A DNA stretch of 64,000 bases from Methylosinus sp. H3A. Its GTDB lineage: Bacteria > Pseudomonadota > Alphaproteobacteria > Rhizobiales > Beijerinckiaceae. The stretch is taken from assembly GCF_015709455.1 (NCBI RefSeq), contig NZ_JADNQW010000005.1, positions 1,550,001 through 1,614,000 of the forward strand. Reading direction: 5' to 3'. This document shows, one piece after another, positions 19,145 to 28,847 of this stretch (positions are counted from its first letter, which is position 1; each line of letters starts with the position of its first letter). The notes beneath the pieces are model-generated. The model did no database searches, was not told the origin of the DNA, and worked only from the letters and a program-made list of their open reading frames with translations. The position numbers were made by a program, and so were the translations under genes.

Positions 19145-22100
19145 ATGCCGGGACTGGCCCCGTTTCACGCGCCTTATTCTCCCGCCGATGAGCAGATCGC
19201 GGCGCATCTTTTGTCGGCGCCTGTCGATGCGGAGCGGAGCGCGCGCGTCGAGCCGCTCGCGCGGCGCCTGCTCGCGGCCGTGCGCGCGCCGAAGGGCGCG
19301 GCGAATGTCGAGCGGCTGCTGCAGGAATATTCGTTGTCGACGCGCGAGGGACTCGCGCTGATGGCGCTGGCCGAATCGCTCTTGCGCGTCCCCGACGATT
19401 CGACGCTGGATATGCTCATCGTCGACAAGCTCGCCGCTGGCGCCTTCGATCGCCACGCGCCCGCCTCCGACGCATTGCTGGTGCAGGCGGCGGCCTTCGC
19501 GCTCGGATTGTCGACGAAGATTTTCGCCGCGGAGGAGACGCCGCGCGGGCTCGTCGCGCAAGCCGCGCGGCGGCTCGGTATGCCGGCGTTGCGCGGCGCC
19601 GCGCGACAGGCGATGAAGCTGATGGGCGGTCATTTCGTGCTCGGCGAAACGATCGACGAAGCGCTCGCGCGCGCCGCCGCGCATGACGCGCGTCGCTGGC
19701 GCTATTCCTTCGATATGCTGGGCGAGGGCGCGCGCAGCGGCGCGGACGCCGATCGCTATTTCGCATCCTATGCCGCAGCGATCGCGGCCATAGGCGCAAA
19801 GGCCGGAGCGTGCGCGCTTCCCGAGCGGCCGGGCGTCTCCGTCAAGCTGTCTGCGTTGCATCCGCGCTTCGAGCCTTTGTCGCGCGAGCGCGTGCTGCGC
19901 GAGCTCACGCCGCGTCTCGTCGAGCTGGCGCGTCTCGCCAAGCGTCATGATCTCGTCTTCACCGTCGACGCCGAGGAGGCCGATCGTCTCGAGTTGTCGC
20001 TCGACGTCATCGACGCCGCCGTCGCCGATCCCTCGCTCGCCGGCTGGGAGGGTTTCGGTCTCGCGATTCAGGCCTATCAGAAGCGCGCCGCCGCGGTGAT
20101 CGATCATGTCGAGGCGCTGGCCGAGGCGCATGATCGGCGCTTCATGGTCCGCCTCGTCAAAGGCGCCTATTGGGACACGGAAGTGAAGCGCGCGCAGGAG
20201 CGCGGCCTCGCCGATTATCCGGTCTTCACACGCAAGGCGATGACGGATTTGAACTACATCGCTTGCGCCGATCGTCTGCTCCAGGCGCCGCGCATCTTCC
20301 CGCAATTCGCGACGCATAATGCGCTGACCGTGGCGACGATCGTCGAACGTGCGGGCGACGCCTCGGCCTATGAATTCCAACGTCTGCACGGCATGGGCGA
20401 GGAGCTTTTCGAGGCGCTGCTCGACGAGGAGAAAAGCGCCGGCTGCCGCGTCTATGCGCCGGTCGGCCCGCATCGCGATCTGCTTGCCTATCTTGTGCGG
20501 CGCCTCATCGAGAACGGCGCCAATTCCTCCTTCGTCGCGCGCGCAGCCGACGCTTCGGCGCCGGAGGGCGAATTGCTCGCGTCGCCGCGCGCGATCATCG
20601 GCGAGGCTTCGCGCGCCCGCCATTCACGCCTGCCGCCGCCGGCCGATCTCTATCGTCCGTTGCGCGCCAATTCGAGAGGCGTCGAATTCGGCGATCGCCA
20701 AGCGCTCGCCGCGCTGCTCGCGGAGCGAGACGCGGCGCGCGCTCCCGCTCCGACGGCGGCGCCGTCTTCCGGACACAGCAGCGTCGCCCCGTGCGACTTG
20801 CGCTCGCCGATCGACGATTCGCTCATCGGCTCCGTCACCGAGGCCGATGCGGACGCCGCGCGCGCCGCAATGACGACAGCCGCGCGCGCCTTTCCGGCAT
20901 GGGAGGCGACGCCGGTCGAAACGCGCGCGACGATCATCGAGCGCGCGGCCGATCTCGTCGAGGCGCGGCGCGGACGGCTCATCGCGCTGCTGCAGGAGGA
21001 GGGCGGCAAGACGCTCGACGACGCGCTCGCCGAAGTGCGCGAGGCGGCCGATCTCTGCCGCTATTACGCGGGCCAGGCGCGGCTCGTTTGCGAGGAGGAG
21101 ACGCTGCCCGGACCGACGGGAGAGGACAATCGCCTGTGTCGCCGCGGGCGCGGCGTGTTCGTCTGCATCTCGCCGTGGAATTTTCCGCTGGCGATTTTTC
21201 TCGGCCAGATCGCGGCGGCGCTCGTCACCGGCAACGCCGCTGTCGCCAAGCCGGCGGAGCAGACGCCGCTCGTCGCGCAGGAGGCCGTCGCGCTTCTGCT
21301 CGAGGCCGGCGTTCCGCATGGGGCTCTGCAATATGTCCCCGGCGATGGCGCGATCGGCGCCGAGCTCGTCGCGCATGAGCATGTCGCCGGCGTCGTCTTC
21401 ACCGGCTCGACCGAGGCCGCGCAATCCATTCATCGCGCGCTCGCGGCGTCGAGCGGCCCCATCGTTCCGCTCATCGCCGAGACCGGCGGCGTCAACGCCA
21501 TGATCGTCGATTCTACGGCTCTGCTCGAGCAGGTCGTCGACGACGTTCTCATCTCCGCCTTTCGCTCCGCCGGCCAGCGCTGCTCGGCGTTGCGGCTGCT
21601 CTGTGTGCAGGAGGACATAGCCGAGGCCGCGCTCGCGCTGCTGATCGGCGCGGTAGAGGAGCTCCGCGTCGGCGATCCGCGTGCGCTTTCCACTCACATC
21701 GGTCCTGTCATCGACGCGCGAGCGAAAGCGCAGCTCGAGGAGTATCTCGCGCTTCGTCGCGCGCAGGGCCGCGTGCTCTACGCCGGAGAAGCGCCGCCGC
21801 GCGGCAGCTTCGTCGCGCCGCATATCGTTCGTCTCGATCGCGCCGGCGATCTACGCGCGGAGACTTTCGGCCCCGTACTCCACGTCGCCACTTGGCGAGC
21901 GCGAGACGAAAAGGATTTTTTAAGGCTCGTCGAAGAAATAGCGGCGAATGGATTCGGCCTCACAATGGGGCTGCACACGCGCATAGAGGCGCGCATAGGC
22001 GCTCTCGCGGGAGCGACGCCGGCCGGCAATCTCTATGTCAATCGCAATATGATCGGCGCCGTGGTGGGCAGCCAGCCTTTCGGCGGATCGCGCATGAGCG

Positions 22101-22219
22101 GCACGGGCCCAAAGGCGGGTGGACCGGACTATCTGCGCCGCTTCCTGCGCGAGGAGACCGTGACGATCAACACGGCGTCCTTCGGCGGCGACGCGCGTCT
22201 GCTGGCGATGAAGGAGTGA
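19145..22219 (+). CDS. putA: bifunctional proline dehydrogenase / P5C dehydrogenase
   Basis: A 1024-residue PutA that oxidises proline to glutamate. The N-terminal half holds the FAD-dependent proline dehydrogenase barrel (GVSVKLSALHPRF, RLVKGAYWDTE, FATHNALTVA). The C-terminal half is an aldehyde dehydrogenase with ISPWNFPLAIF, FTGSTEAAQ, ETGGVNAMIVD and the catalytic Cys in AGQRCSA near residue 813. It ends in the conserved SGTGPKAGGPDYLRRF. There is no ribbon-helix-helix domain, so this is the compact, non-autoregulating type. The ATG at 19145 has AGGA eight bases upstream; the ATG nine bases earlier lacks a site. Confidence 0.96.
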   Translation: MPGLAPFHAPYSPADEQIAAHLLSAPVDAERSARVEPLARRLLAAVRAPKGAANVERLLQEYSLSTREGLALMALAESLLRVPDDSTLDMLIVDKLAAGAFDRHAPASDALLVQAAAFALGLSTKIFAAEETPRGLVAQAARRLGMPALRGAARQAMKLMGGHFVLGETIDEALARAAAHDARRWRYSFDMLGEGARSGADADRYFASYAAAIAAIGAKAGACALPERPGVSVKLSALHPRFEPLSRERVLRELTPRLVELARLAKRHDLVFTVDAEEADRLELSLDVIDAAVADPSLAGWEGFGLAIQAYQKRAAAVIDHVEALAEAHDRRFMVRLVKGAYWDTEVKRAQERGLADYPVFTRKAMTDLNYIACADRLLQAPRIFPQFATHNALTVATIVERAGDASAYEFQRLHGMGEELFEALLDEEKSAGCRVYAPVGPHRDLLAYLVRRLIENGANSSFVARAADASAPEGELLASPRAIIGEASRARHSRLPPPADLYRPLRANSRGVEFGDRQALAALLAERDAARAPAPTAAPSSGHSSVAPCDLRSPIDDSLIGSVTEADADAARAAMTTAARAFPAWEATPVETRATIIERAADLVEARRGRLIALLQEEGGKTLDDALAEVREAADLCRYYAGQARLVCEEETLPGPTGEDNRLCRRGRGVFVCISPWNFPLAIFLGQIAAALVTGNAAVAKPAEQTPLVAQEAVALLLEAGVPHGALQYVPGDGAIGAELVAHEHVAGVVFTGSTEAAQSIHRALAASSGPIVPLIAETGGVNAMIVDSTALLEQVVDDVLISAFRSAGQRCSALRLLCVQEDIAEAALALLIGAVEELRVGDPRALSTHIGPVIDARAKAQLEEYLALRRAQGRVLYAGEAPPRGSFVAPHIVRLDRAGDLRAETFGPVLHVATWRARDEKDFLRLVEEIAANGFGLTMGLHTRIEARIGALAGATPAGNLYVNRNMIGAVVGSQPFGGSRMSGTGPKAGGPDYLRRFLREETVTINTASFGGDARLLAMKE

Positions 22220-22262
22220 CCCGGACGCGAGAACGAATGAGGTCTCGCCCGCGCTCTCGGTC

Positions 22263-22292
22263 TTGAAAAGGCCGCCGGCGGCCAAATATAGG
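22263..22292 (+). promoter_or_regulatory. putative promoter with palindrome in the spacer, ahead of the leucine genes
   Basis: TTGAAA (22263-22268) and TATAGG (22287-22292) are separated by 18 bases. The perfect 14-bp palindrome GGCCGCCGGCGGCC (22270-22283) fills the spacer. A dyad between -35 and -10 is the geometry used by MerR-family activators, and the known leucine-catabolism regulator LiuR is a MerR protein. No regulator gene is adjacent and the dyad does not resemble the published LiuR motif as I remember it. Confidence 0.4.
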
Positions 22293-22321
22293 CCCATATC
22301 GCGTCCGGAGGCTCGGGACCG

Positions 22322-23491
22322 ATGCGTCACTGGATTCCTTCGCTCGATTTTGCGCTCGGTGAAACCGCCGACATGCTGCGCGACCAGGTCGAGGCTTTCG
22401 CAGCGCGGGAGATCGCGCCGCGCGCCGCGACGATCGATCGCGAGAACGACTTCCCCTCCGACCTCTGGCTCAAGATGGGCGCGCTCGGCCTGCTCGGCGT
22501 GACGGTGGAGGAAGACTATGGCGGCGTCGGGCTCGGCTATCTCGAGCATGTCGTCATCATGGAGGAGCTGAGCCGCGCCTCCGCTTCTGTCGGCCTCTCC
22601 TATGGCGCTCATTCCAATCTCTGCGTCAATCAGCTGCGTCGCAACGGAACGCGCCAGCAGAAGCAGCGCTATTTGCCAAAGCTCGTTTCCGGCGAGCATA
22701 TCGGCGCGTTGGCCATGTCCGAGCCGGACGCCGGATCGGATGTGGTGAATATGTCGATGCGCGCCGAAAAGCGCGGCGATCGCTATGTGCTGAACGGCGA
22801 CAAAATGTGGGTGACCAACGGTCCCAACGCCGATGTCGTCATCGTCTACGCCAAGACCGATCCCGGCGCCGGCGCGCATGGCATAACGGCCTTCATCATA
22901 GAGAAGGGGTTCAAAGGCTTCGAGCGGGCGCAAAAGCTCGACAAGCTCGGTATGCGCGGCTCCAACACATGCGAATTGCTGTTTTCCGATTGCGAGGCGC
23001 CCGAGGAAAATGTGCTCGGCCTGCCCGAGCGCGGCGTCAATGTGCTGATGAGCGGGCTCGACTATGAGCGCGCCGTTCTCGCCGGCGGCCCCATCGGCAT
23101 CATGCGCGCCTGCATGGATATCGTCGTGCCCTATGTGCATGACCGCAAGCAGTTCGGCCATCCGATCGGCGAATTTCAAATCATGCAGGCCAAGCTCGCC
23201 GATATGTACACGACGCTCAACGCCGCGCGCGCCTATGTCTATGCCGTGGCGCGCGCCTGCGACCGTGGCCGCACGACGCGCAAGGACGCCGCCGGCGCTA
23301 TTCTTTTCGCCGCGGAAAATGCGACGCGAATGGCGCTGGAGGCCATCCAATGCCTCGGCGGCAATGGCTATATCAATGATTACCCGACCGGGCGCCTGTT
23401 GCGAGACGCCAAGCTCTATGAGATCGGCGCCGGCACCAGCGAAATTCGCCGCATGCTGATCGGCCGCGAGCTCTATAGCGAGACTGCGTGA
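22322..23491 (+). CDS. liuA: isovaleryl-CoA dehydrogenase
   Basis: A 389-residue acyl-CoA dehydrogenase that converts isovaleryl-CoA to 3-methylcrotonyl-CoA with FAD, step three of leucine breakdown. Family marks: [11 protein letters not shown] (FAD loop), the mid-domain [11 protein letters not shown], and the catalytic Glu249 in [12 protein letters not shown]. This Glu is in the position used by isovaleryl-CoA dehydrogenases rather than at the C-terminal site of short- and medium-chain enzymes. It ends [17 protein letters not shown]. First gene of the catabolic operon, 39 bases before the carboxylase beta gene, which strengthens the substrate call. Confidence 0.95.
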   Translation: MRHWIPSLDFALGETADMLRDQVEAFAAREIAPRAATIDRENDFPSDLWLKMGALGLLGVTVEEDYGGVGLGYLEHVVIMEELSRASASVGLSYGAHSNLCVNQLRRNGTRQQKQRYLPKLVSGEHIGALAMSEPDAGSDVVNMSMRAEKRGDRYVLNGDKMWVTNGPNADVVIVYAKTDPGAGAHGITAFIIEKGFKGFERAQKLDKLGMRGSNTCELLFSDCEAPEENVLGLPERGVNVLMSGLDYERAVLAGGPIGIMRACMDIVVPYVHDRKQFGHPIGEFQIMQAKLADMYTTLNAARAYVYAVARACDRGRTTRKDAAGAILFAAENATRMALEAIQCLGGNGYINDYPTGRLLRDAKLYEIGAGTSEIRRMLIGRELYSETA

Positions 23492-23530
23492 CTTTTTGCG
23501 GCGACATTGGCCGCGACGAGAGAATTGACA

Positions 23531-25138
23531 ATGCCGGTTCTCGAGACCCGATTGGACATCAGCTCCGCGGAATTTGCGGCCAATGCTCAGGCGATGCGCG
23601 CCCTCGTCGCCGATCTGCGCGCCAAAGCGGCGCGGATCGCCGAGGGCGGCGGCGCCGTGGCGCGCGACAAGCATGTCGCGCGCGGCAAGATGACGGCGCG
23701 CGAGCGCATCGACGCGCTCGTCGATCCCATGTCGCCTTTCCTGGAGATCGGTCAATTCGCGGCGTTCGAAATCTATGACGGCGAGGCGCCTTGCGCCGGC
23801 GTCGTCGCGGGCGTCGGACGCATTCACGGCCGCCCCTGCATGATCGTCGCCAATGACGCGACGGTGAAGGGCGGCGCTTATTTTCCTCTCACGGTGAAGA
23901 AGCATCTGCGCGCGCAGGAGATCGCCGCGCAGAATCGCCTTCCCTGTCTCTATCTCGTCGACTCGGGCGGCGCCAATCTACCGCGCCAGGACGAGGTGTT
24001 TCCCGATCGCGATCATTTCGGCCGCATCTTCTATAATCAGGCGCAGATGTCGGCTGCGGGAATAGCGCAGATCGCCGTCGTCATGGGCTCCTGCACGGCG
24101 GGCGGCGCCTATGTGCCGGCCATGTCGGACGAGTCGATCATCGTGCGCGACACGGGCACGATTTTTCTCGCTGGACCGCCGCTGGTGCGCGCCGCGACCG
24201 GCGAGGTGGTGACGGCGGAAGAACTCGGCGGGGCCCTTGTGCATGCGCGCAGCTCCGGCGTCGTCGATCATTATGCGGAGACCGACGCGCATGCGCTCGG
24301 CATTGCGCGCGCGATCGTCGCCGATCTCGGCGCGCGGCCGTATCCCTCGCTGCAGCGGCGCGAGGCGCGCGCGCCGCTCTATGACCCGATGGAGATTTAC
24401 GGGCTCGTCCCGGCCGATCGCCGCCGGCAATATGACGCGCGCGAGCTCATAGCGAGGCTCGTCGACGCGAGCGAATTCGACGAATTCAAAAAGCTCTACG
24501 GCGACACTCTCGTGACCGGATTCGCGCATATCTGCGGCTTCCTCGTCGGCGTGCTCGCCAACAATGGCGTATTGTTCGGCGAGAGCGCGCTCAAAGGCGC
24601 GCATTTCATCGAGCTCTGCGCGCAGCGCGAGATCCCCCTGCTGTTCCTGCAGAATATCACCGGCTTCATGGTCGGTCGCGACTATGAGGCGCGCGGCATC
24701 GCCAAGGACGGCGCGAAAATGGTGACGGCGGTGGCGACGGCCGCCGTGCCGAAATTCACCTTCATCGTCGGCGGCAGCTTCGGCGCCGGCAATTATGCGA
24801 TGTGCGGCCGCGCCTATGGTCCGCGCTTTCTGTGGAGCTGGCCCAATGCGCGCATCTCCGTTATGGGCGGCGAGCAGGCCGCGGATGTGCTGACGCGTGT
24901 GCGCGGCGAGAGCTACGCAACAAAGGACCGGAACTGGACCAAGGCGCAGCATGACGCCTATCAGGCGCAAATCCGCGAGCAATATGAGCAGCAGGGCCAT
25001 CCTTATTACGCGAGCGCGCGTCTTTGGGACGATGGCGTCATCGATCCCGCGGATACGCGCCGCGTGCTTGCGCTCTCTCTCGCTGCGGCGTCCAATGCGC
25101 CTCTCGAAGCGACGCGCTTCGGCCTGTTCCGCATGTGA
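23531..25138 (+). CDS. liuB: methylcrotonyl-CoA carboxylase beta subunit
   Basis: A 535-residue carboxyltransferase subunit that moves CO2 from biotin to 3-methylcrotonyl-CoA. Two crotonase-like halves are visible: the N-terminal half has [20 protein letters not shown] and [13 protein letters not shown], and the C-terminal half has [19 protein letters not shown] and [14 protein letters not shown]. These are diagnostic of MccB rather than propionyl-CoA carboxylase. [11 protein letters not shown] is the natural start; the frame is open eight codons further. It precedes the hydratase gene by seven bases. Confidence 0.96.
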   Translation: MPVLETRLDISSAEFAANAQAMRALVADLRAKAARIAEGGGAVARDKHVARGKMTARERIDALVDPMSPFLEIGQFAAFEIYDGEAPCAGVVAGVGRIHGRPCMIVANDATVKGGAYFPLTVKKHLRAQEIAAQNRLPCLYLVDSGGANLPRQDEVFPDRDHFGRIFYNQAQMSAAGIAQIAVVMGSCTAGGAYVPAMSDESIIVRDTGTIFLAGPPLVRAATGEVVTAEELGGALVHARSSGVVDHYAETDAHALGIARAIVADLGARPYPSLQRREARAPLYDPMEIYGLVPADRRRQYDARELIARLVDASEFDEFKKLYGDTLVTGFAHICGFLVGVLANNGVLFGESALKGAHFIELCAQREIPLLFLQNITGFMVGRDYEARGIAKDGAKMVTAVATAAVPKFTFIVGGSFGAGNYAMCGRAYGPRFLWSWPNARISVMGGEQAADVLTRVRGESYATKDRNWTKAQHDAYQAQIREQYEQQGHPYYASARLWDDGVIDPADTRRVLALSLAAASNAPLEATRFGLFRM

Positions 25139-25145
25139 GGCGCTC

Positions 25146-25952
25146 ATGTCCTTCATAGCTTCATCGCTCGATTCCCGCGGGGTCGCGACGCTCACGCTGT
25201 CCCGGCCCGAGCGACGCAATGCGCTCGATCAGACGATGGTGAGCGAGCTCATCGAGGCTCTGCGCCGCATAGACGAGGATGCGCAGACGCGGCTCCTCGT
25301 GCTCGCCGGCGCGGGCGCGGCCTTTTGCGCCGGCGGCGACATCGACTGGATGAAGCGCGTCGCGGCCGAGACGCTCGCAGCCAATGAGCGCGACGCTATT
25401 CTGCTCGCCGAATTGATGCGCGGGCTCGATACTCTGCGCAAGCCGACGATCGCGCGCATCCATGGCGCGGCCTATGGCGGCGGCGTCGGGCTCGTGGCCT
25501 GTTGCGACATCGCTATCGCCGCGGATACGGCGAGTTTCTGCCTCAGCGAAGTGAAGATCGGCCTCACGCCGTCAGTCATCGGCCCCTATGTCCAGCGCGC
25601 GATCGGCGTGCGCCAGGCGCGGCGATATTTCCTAACGGCCGAAGTGATATCTGCGGCGCATGCGCGTGAGCTCGGCCTCGTTCACGAGATTTCGTCCGCC
25701 GAGGAGCTCGATGCGCGCGTCGCACGTACGGTGGACGCTCTGCTCGCCGGCGCACCGGGCGCGCAAGCCGAAGCAAAGGCCTCCTCTGCGCTCTTCGCCG
25801 AACGTCCCATCGACGACGCGCTCATTCGCGAGACGGCGAAGCGCATAGCCGCGCGGCGCGCCTCCGCGGAAGGCGAGGAAGGCCTCGCGGCCTTTCTCGA
25901 GAAGCGGGCGCCACGCTGGAGGCGAGATCGGAACGGCGAAGATGTTTCGTAA
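25146..25952 (+). CDS. liuC: methylglutaconyl-CoA hydratase (enoyl-CoA hydratase family)
   Basis: A 268-residue crotonase-fold protein. The oxyanion-forming motifs GAAFCAGGDIDWMKR and HGAAYGGGVGLVACCDIAIA are present, as is the region LSEVKIGLTPSVIGPYV with the likely catalytic Glu. Placed between the two methylcrotonyl-CoA carboxylase subunits, it is best read as 3-methylglutaconyl-CoA hydratase, producing HMG-CoA. The position, not the fold, gives the specificity. ATG at 25146 is seven bases after the preceding stop; its 3' end overlaps the carboxylase alpha gene by 11 bases. Confidence 0.9.
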   Translation: MSFIASSLDSRGVATLTLSRPERRNALDQTMVSELIEALRRIDEDAQTRLLVLAGAGAAFCAGGDIDWMKRVAAETLAANERDAILLAELMRGLDTLRKPTIARIHGAAYGGGVGLVACCDIAIAADTASFCLSEVKIGLTPSVIGPYVQRAIGVRQARRYFLTAEVISAAHARELGLVHEISSAEELDARVARTVDALLAGAPGAQAEAKASSALFAERPIDDALIRETAKRIAARRASAEGEEGLAAFLEKRAPRWRRDRNGEDVS

Positions 25953-27930
25953 GATCCTCATCGCTAATCGCGGCGAGATCGCTTGCCGCGTGATCGCGAC
26001 GGCGAAGCGAATGGACGTCGCGACCGTCGCCGTCTATTCGGATGTCGACGCGCGCGCGCGTCATGTGGCGCTCGCCGACGAAGCCTATCCGCTCGGCGCG
26101 GCCCCTGTGCGCGAAAGCTATCTCTCGATCGACAAAATCATCGCCGTCGCGTGCCGCGCCGGCGTCGAAGCGATCCATCCGGGCTATGGCTTTCTGTCCG
26201 AGAACGCGCTCTTTGCCGAGCGCTGCGCAGAGGCGGGCCTCGTTTTCATCGGGCCGACGCCGCAGGCCATGCGCCTGATGGGCTCCAAGGCGCAAGCGCG
26301 CGCCCTGATGGAGCGCGCCGGCGTTCCGATCGTTCCCGGTTTCCATGACGGGCAGGATGCGGAGAGTCTCATCGAGGCGGCGACGCGCATCGGCTTTCCT
26401 GTGCTCGTGAAAGCGTCGGCGGGCGGCGGCGGCAAAGGTATGCGACTCGTCGCGACGGGCGGCGAATTGCGCGGCGCGATCGAGAGCGCGCGACGCGAGG
26501 CGGCCTCCGCCTTCGGCGACGACTCGCTGCTGATCGAAAAGGCGCTCGATGATCCGCGTCATATAGAAGCGCAGATTTTCGGCGACGCGCATGGCGGGCT
26601 CGTCGCTTTCCCCGAGCGCGATTGCTCGATCCAGCGGCGTCATCAGAAGATCATGGAGGAGACGCCCGCGCCCGATCTTTCGGCGAAGCTGCGACATGCG
26701 CTGCGCGAGGCGGCGCTCGCCGCCGGCCGCGCGGTCTCCTATATCGGCGCGGGAACGGTCGAGTTTCTCGTCTCGGGCGAGACATTTTATTTTCTCGAGA
26801 TGAACACGCGGCTGCAGGTGGAGCATCCGATCACCGAAATGATCGCAGGATGCGACCTCGTCGAATGGCAATTGCGCGTCGCCGCCGGCGAGCCGCTTCC
26901 TTGGAGGCAGGAGGAGATCGCGCCGCATGGACATGCGATCGAAGCGCGGCTCTATGCGGAGGCTCCGGCGCAGGATTTTCTGCCCTCCGTCGGACGGCTG
27001 GAGCACTGGCGCGCGCCGTGCGAGGGCGTCTTTGTCCGCGTCGAGACCGGCGTGCGCGAGGGCGATGCGGTGACGCAATTCTACGATCCTCTGCTCGCCA
27101 AGATCGTCGCGCGAGGCGAGGATCGCGACGCCGCGCGGATGCGTCTCGCCGCGGCCTTGCGGGAGTGCGAGATCGTGGGCGTAGAGACAAATCTGCTCTT
27201 GCTGCGCGCGATCCTCGCGAGCGAAGCCTATGCGGGCGCGCAGATCGACACGGGATTTCTGCCGCGCCATCTCGATCTGATTCTCGCCGGAGACCTCGTT
27301 TTGGATGCAGAACGAGAATCGATCGTCGCTTCGGCCGGCGCTGCGGCCTGGCTCGCGCGACTGCGCGAGGAGCGTAGCGGCGGAACGCCGTGGGATGCGA
27401 GCGACGCCTGGCGTCTCAACGGCGCGGCGCGGCAGAAATTGCGACTCCGCCTCGGCGATCACGAGATCGCGTCGACGATAGCGCCTCTGCGGAATGGCGC
27501 GTTTCGCCTGGAGACGCAAACATTTTCCGTCCTCGTCGCGTCGGAAGCGAGCGAGCGCCGCATGAGCCTGCGCATCGACGGCGTCGAGCGAAAGCTGTCC
27601 GTCGTCGAGCGCGCCGGAGGCTTCGTCGTGATCCTCGACGGGCGAAACCATGAGCTCTCGATCGTCGATCCGCTCGCGCCGCCACGCGCGCGGAGCGAAG
27701 GGGACGCGGGGCTCTCGGCGCCGCTTCCGGCGCGCGTCACTGGGCTTTTCGCGAGCGTCGGCGAGAGCGTGAAAAAAGGCGCGACGCTCGTCATGCTCGA
27801 GGCGATGAAGATGGAAATCGCATTGTCGGCGCCGCGTGACGGACGCATATCGGAGATTCGTCCGGCGATCGGCGATATGGTGAAGCAAGGCGAACGGTTG
27901 ATCGTCTTCGCCGAAGGGGACGCGGCATGA
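25942..27930 (+). CDS. liuD: methylcrotonyl-CoA carboxylase alpha subunit (biotin-containing)
   Basis: A 662-residue biotin carboxylase plus carrier protein. The ATP-grasp biotin carboxylase occupies about residues 1-450 (KILIANRGEIACRVI, the Gly-rich KASAGGGGKGMR, ERDCSIQRRHQKIMEE, EMNTRLQVEHPITE). A linker domain of about 120 residues follows. The C-terminal biotinyl domain carries the biotin-accepting Lys623 in EAMKME. Full length and consistent with MccA. The start overlaps the hydratase gene and the stop overlaps the HMG-CoA lyase start by four bases. Confidence 0.96.
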   Translation: MFRKILIANRGEIACRVIATAKRMDVATVAVYSDVDARARHVALADEAYPLGAAPVRESYLSIDKIIAVACRAGVEAIHPGYGFLSENALFAERCAEAGLVFIGPTPQAMRLMGSKAQARALMERAGVPIVPGFHDGQDAESLIEAATRIGFPVLVKASAGGGGKGMRLVATGGELRGAIESARREAASAFGDDSLLIEKALDDPRHIEAQIFGDAHGGLVAFPERDCSIQRRHQKIMEETPAPDLSAKLRHALREAALAAGRAVSYIGAGTVEFLVSGETFYFLEMNTRLQVEHPITEMIAGCDLVEWQLRVAAGEPLPWRQEEIAPHGHAIEARLYAEAPAQDFLPSVGRLEHWRAPCEGVFVRVETGVREGDAVTQFYDPLLAKIVARGEDRDAARMRLAAALRECEIVGVETNLLLLRAILASEAYAGAQIDTGFLPRHLDLILAGDLVLDAERESIVASAGAAAWLARLREERSGGTPWDASDAWRLNGAARQKLRLRLGDHEIASTIAPLRNGAFRLETQTFSVLVASEASERRMSLRIDGVERKLSVVERAGGFVVILDGRNHELSIVDPLAPPRARSEGDAGLSAPLPARVTGLFASVGESVKKGATLVMLEAMKMEIALSAPRDGRISEIRPAIGDMVKQGERLIVFAEGDAA

Positions 27931-28847
27931 GCATTCCGCAGCGCGTGCGTATCGTCGAGGTCGGACCGCGCGACGGGCTGCAGAACGAAAGCGTCCTGCT
28001 CCCCGTCGAGGCGAAGATCGCGCTGATCGAAAAGCTCGCCGCTGCGGGGCTGCGCGATATCGAGGCGGGAAGCTTCGTCTCGGCGAAGCGAGTTCCCCAA
28101 ATGGCCGACACGAAAGCTGTGCTCGCGCGGTTGCGGCCGCCGCCTCATGTCCATTTTTCTGTCCTCGTTCCCAATATGCGGGGACTCGACGAGGCGCTGG
28201 CTTGCGGCGTGCGCGGCGTCGCGGTCTTCGCCGCGGCGACCGACGGATTCTCGAAGGAAAATATCGGTTGTTCGATCGCCGAGAGTCTCGCGCGCTACGC
28301 TCCCGTCGTCGAGGCTGCGATCGGCGCGGGGCTCGAGGTCCGCGGCTATATTTCCTGCGCGCTCGGCTGTCCCTATGAAGGCGAGGTCGCGCCGCGCGCC
28401 GTCGCGACGCTGGCGCGCGATCTCGCGGCGCTCGGCTGCCATGAGATTTCGCTCGGCGACACCATCGGCGTCGGCGCGCCATTGCAGGCGCGAAGGCTGT
28501 TGGAGGAGGTCGGGCGCGATGTTCCGCTGGCGCAGATCGCGGTGCATTTTCATGACACCTACGGCCAGGCGCTGGCCAATATATTCGCGTCTCTGGAAAT
28601 GGGCGTCTCCGTCGTCGACGCGTCTGTCGCGGGCCTCGGCGGCTGTCCTTTCGCGCCGGGCGCCGGCGGCAATGTCGCGACGGAGGATGTCGTCTATATG
28701 TTGGACCGTTCCGGAATCGAGACCGGCGTCGATCTCGCCACGCTGATCGATGCGGGCGTGTATGTCTGTGAAAGGCTCGGACGCGAGAATCAGAGCCGCG
28801 TCGCGCGCGCGCTGCTCGCCGGACGCAGGAGGGATCATCGAGCATGA
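27927..28847 (+). CDS. liuE: hydroxymethylglutaryl-CoA lyase
   Basis: A 306-residue TIM-barrel lyase that splits HMG-CoA into acetoacetate and acetyl-CoA, the last step of the leucine branch. It opens RVRIVEVGPRDGLQNE with the metal- and substrate-binding Asp. The conserved FVSAKRVPQMAD and the catalytic loop GLGGCPFAPGAGGNVATED with its reactive Cys are present, as is VHFHDTYGQALAN for metal binding. Its start and stop both overlap neighbours by ATGA, indicating tight coupling within the operon. Confidence 0.96.
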   Translation: MSIPQRVRIVEVGPRDGLQNESVLLPVEAKIALIEKLAAAGLRDIEAGSFVSAKRVPQMADTKAVLARLRPPPHVHFSVLVPNMRGLDEALACGVRGVAVFAAATDGFSKENIGCSIAESLARYAPVVEAAIGAGLEVRGYISCALGCPYEGEVAPRAVATLARDLAALGCHEISLGDTIGVGAPLQARRLLEEVGRDVPLAQIAVHFHDTYGQALANIFASLEMGVSVVDASVAGLGGCPFAPGAGGNVATEDVVYMLDRSGIETGVDLATLIDAGVYVCERLGRENQSRVARALLAGRRRDHRA

